A stretch of 64,000 bases of DNA from Adineta vaga (lineage: Eukaryota; Rotifera). The notes under the pieces are model-generated. The model searched no databases and was not told the origin of the DNA. It saw only the letters and a list, made by a program, of their open reading frames with translations. This document shows, piece by piece, positions 61,885-64,000 of the stretch; the stretch's first letter is position 1; every line of letters begins with the position of its first letter. The stretch covers positions 6,696,001 through 6,760,000 of the forward strand of contig CP075496.1 of assembly GCA_021613535.1 (NCBI GenBank), given 5' to 3'. The position numbers were made by a program, and so were the translations under genes.

Positions 61885-64000
61885 AGAATATCTAAACAAA
61901 AAGAAAGAAATTATATATTATAAGCTGTTTTCATAGTATACTTAAATGAATGATTTTACTCTTGCTTATATGACCTTGAGAAAAAAGGAACGGTTATCGA
62001 GTGCCTGTCCTTTAATGTACAAATAATACATTTAATTAATCTGTCAACTATCAGCTTTTATTCTCTTAAAAACTCACCTGAATAACACTTTTGATGGAAA
62101 AGTAACGAACAATCAGTAATATAAAATCATTTCGGTCATGAATAGAAAATGTTACCTTTTGAAAATAAATGATTCTATTTAAATATCTCTTTATAACAAA
62201 ACTACGAAATATCTATCCTGATGTTCTCTTTGACTCATATGATAGGTATTCGCTTAAAATTTTGTTTTCTCTGATTCTTCTTTCATGTAGAGTTTGAAAG
62301 ATAACCTGAAATATTTTGTTTATGTGCACATATTTAAATATTTCTGTTCTGTTTGTCATCGTAACAAACTTAAATGACTTCAAAGAACATTAAATATAAA
62401 AAATATGTAGTTAATTCTATTTGAATTTTGAAGAAAAAAAATGAAGAAAACGTAAAATACCGGTTATTTTTATGTGCACCCTAGGAAGTATCGCGTGATG
62501 TCTTTGTCTATGGATTTTAATGACTACCTGTATTCGCAGAATACATACATGATTATACATCAATTTCTTTTTAATTTTTTATTATTGGAAAGTCACATTG
62601 TTGCGTGTCGTAGTTAAAAATGATAAAAGAAATAAAAATAGTCAAAATCATCTATGCTAATAATAGAAATTTCAAAGAGAATCTCCCCCTTTTTTTGTCC
62701 TAGTTTATCGAAGAATAACGAAAGACGCATGTGTTTTTACGAGTATTCTCAAGTACATTCATGATGACCGCTTTACTTTCGTTTCCAACAGATATGACGT
62801 CATTCGTTGTTCGCAGAAGATATTTTAGAGATTTCAGATTAATATCCTTTAGCTTTTCATTTTCTTCACTTACTTAGACTCTTTCATATTCAATGTCAAC
62901 AAGAAAGAATATTTGCAAATAGTAGTCTCTTGTAAAAAAAAGTCATCTTATCAATAATAGACATAGTAAATCTACATAGATTCAATGTAATACTTCATCG
63001 AGAGGTATATTCAAGTAGTATGGAAATTTCTTCTGTGTCAGTCTGGATGAGAAAAGAAAAAAGAATGAAATCTATTAGATTGAATGAATACATAACCTTG
63101 AAATATTTCTAAACAAAATACCGTGGATATACGAAACTAAAAAATATTCTCTCGATGATAATAATTTCGAATTGCTCGATCGAACGTCTGAACGAAAATG
63201 TACATACATGACGAAATGAAATAACCTTGTCATTTAATGGTCTCTTTTCTTTTTCTTCAATTTCTCTTCATTTTTCTTTTTAGTTGCCATCAACTTATTT
63301 GTTAGTTTTGGTTAATGAGAAAAAAATTCGATTTTAACGATAATTTAAAGCTAATTTACTGCGATTAGTTTTCAAAAAATACAGGAATTCTTTAATAAAA
63401 TAAGTGATTCTATCATTTTTTCTGTATCATAGAACACAACACTAAGTCGATAAATAATCGTTGATAGGAACATGAAATTGTGTACGATACCTGTTCTTTT
63501 ATTTTTCGTTTATTGAATACCACTTGAATGAGAGAACTTGTTGTTTAAACACTTGAAACTTACTATCAGTAAGATAGAATGAAAGATTTTTTTACAGTTA
63601 GTTTTTCATAGAACGAACTCCAAGAAGATTTCTGTTGAATCTCATATCAATAGAATGAAACATGAATTGTGAAGTGAAAGAGAGAGAAAGAAAAGAAGAA
63701 ACGAGAGATTACTGATTCAAGCGAGCATCGATAGTACAAAAACTATAATTTTCTCTTCTCGTTTTTTCTCTTCTTTTTCTCATCGTATAAGCAAACAAAG
63801 AAAACAAGCTCACATCATTATATTTGTTATGTCTACAAAGACTTTTGTCATAGATCGATTCGGAAATGTACACAAACTTTGCACAATAAATATTCGACCG
63901 ATTCTTACTGATGCATTACTTTTCTTTTCATATGAATCTAATCAATCGTTCTCGGCAATCTAAGTATTGCTTTCCGTCGATAGATTAGTCAAAAATTGAT
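61885..64000. other. AT-rich end of the window
   Basis: About 2.1 kb upstream of the preceding minus-strand gene. It holds its promoter or 5' exon and otherwise shows no coding frame, repeat array or RNA gene that I can support. Confidence 0.5.

Overview
The window is nuclear DNA of an invertebrate animal. It is AT-rich, the genes are split by many short GT-AG introns (mostly 50-90 nt), and the proteins are metazoan families: anoctamin, PNP, Ku70, USF, RZ-type RGS, ELOVL, ETF-QO, ACSL and kanadaptin. Compact genes, short introns and protein style suggest a bdelloid rotifer; that is an inference. I saw no tRNA, rRNA, CRISPR or bacterial-type operon. The exon chains below were built by hand from splice signals, reading frame and family conservation.

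Layout. 1-7 kb: a lipocalin-like gene and a CPPED1-like phosphatase, both on plus, in gene-poor DNA. 7.4-18.8 kb, all minus: anoctamin-10-like (17 exons), PNP (9 exons, one of only 5 nt) and Ku70 (7 exons). An unknown seven-segment membrane protein lies on the opposite strand inside an anoctamin intron. 19-23 kb: a gene-poor stretch with a diverged inverted-repeat pair and a 5'-truncated gene fragment, then a DUSP23-like protein whose active site has lost key residues. 24.8-28.9 kb: a USF-type bHLH factor (minus) and an unrecognised seven-exon gene (plus). 29-36.3 kb: an RZ-family RGS gene with a long low-complexity 5' region and two possible N-termini. 38.6-40.6 kb: a TALE-like homeobox gene convergent with an ELOVL elongase. 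40.7-45.3 kb: probable pseudogene fragments and two tandem U-box proteins. 46.9-49.7 kb: ETF-QO (14 exons, 615 aa) with an AT-AC, U12-type intron. 49.9-56.2 kb: a LisH-like protein, a secreted protein and a long-chain acyl-CoA synthetase (16 exons). 58-62 kb: kanadaptin and a low-complexity protein. The last 2 kb look empty.

The genes do not form one pathway. Three concern lipid and energy metabolism: ELOVL (chain elongation), ACSL (acyl-CoA activation) and ETF-QO (electrons from beta-oxidation to ubiquinone). Ku70 belongs to end-joining repair, which is relevant if the host is a desiccation-tolerant bdelloid. The observations most worth checking are the U12 AT-AC intron, the 5-nt microexon, the degenerate DUSP23-like protein and the antisense nested gene.
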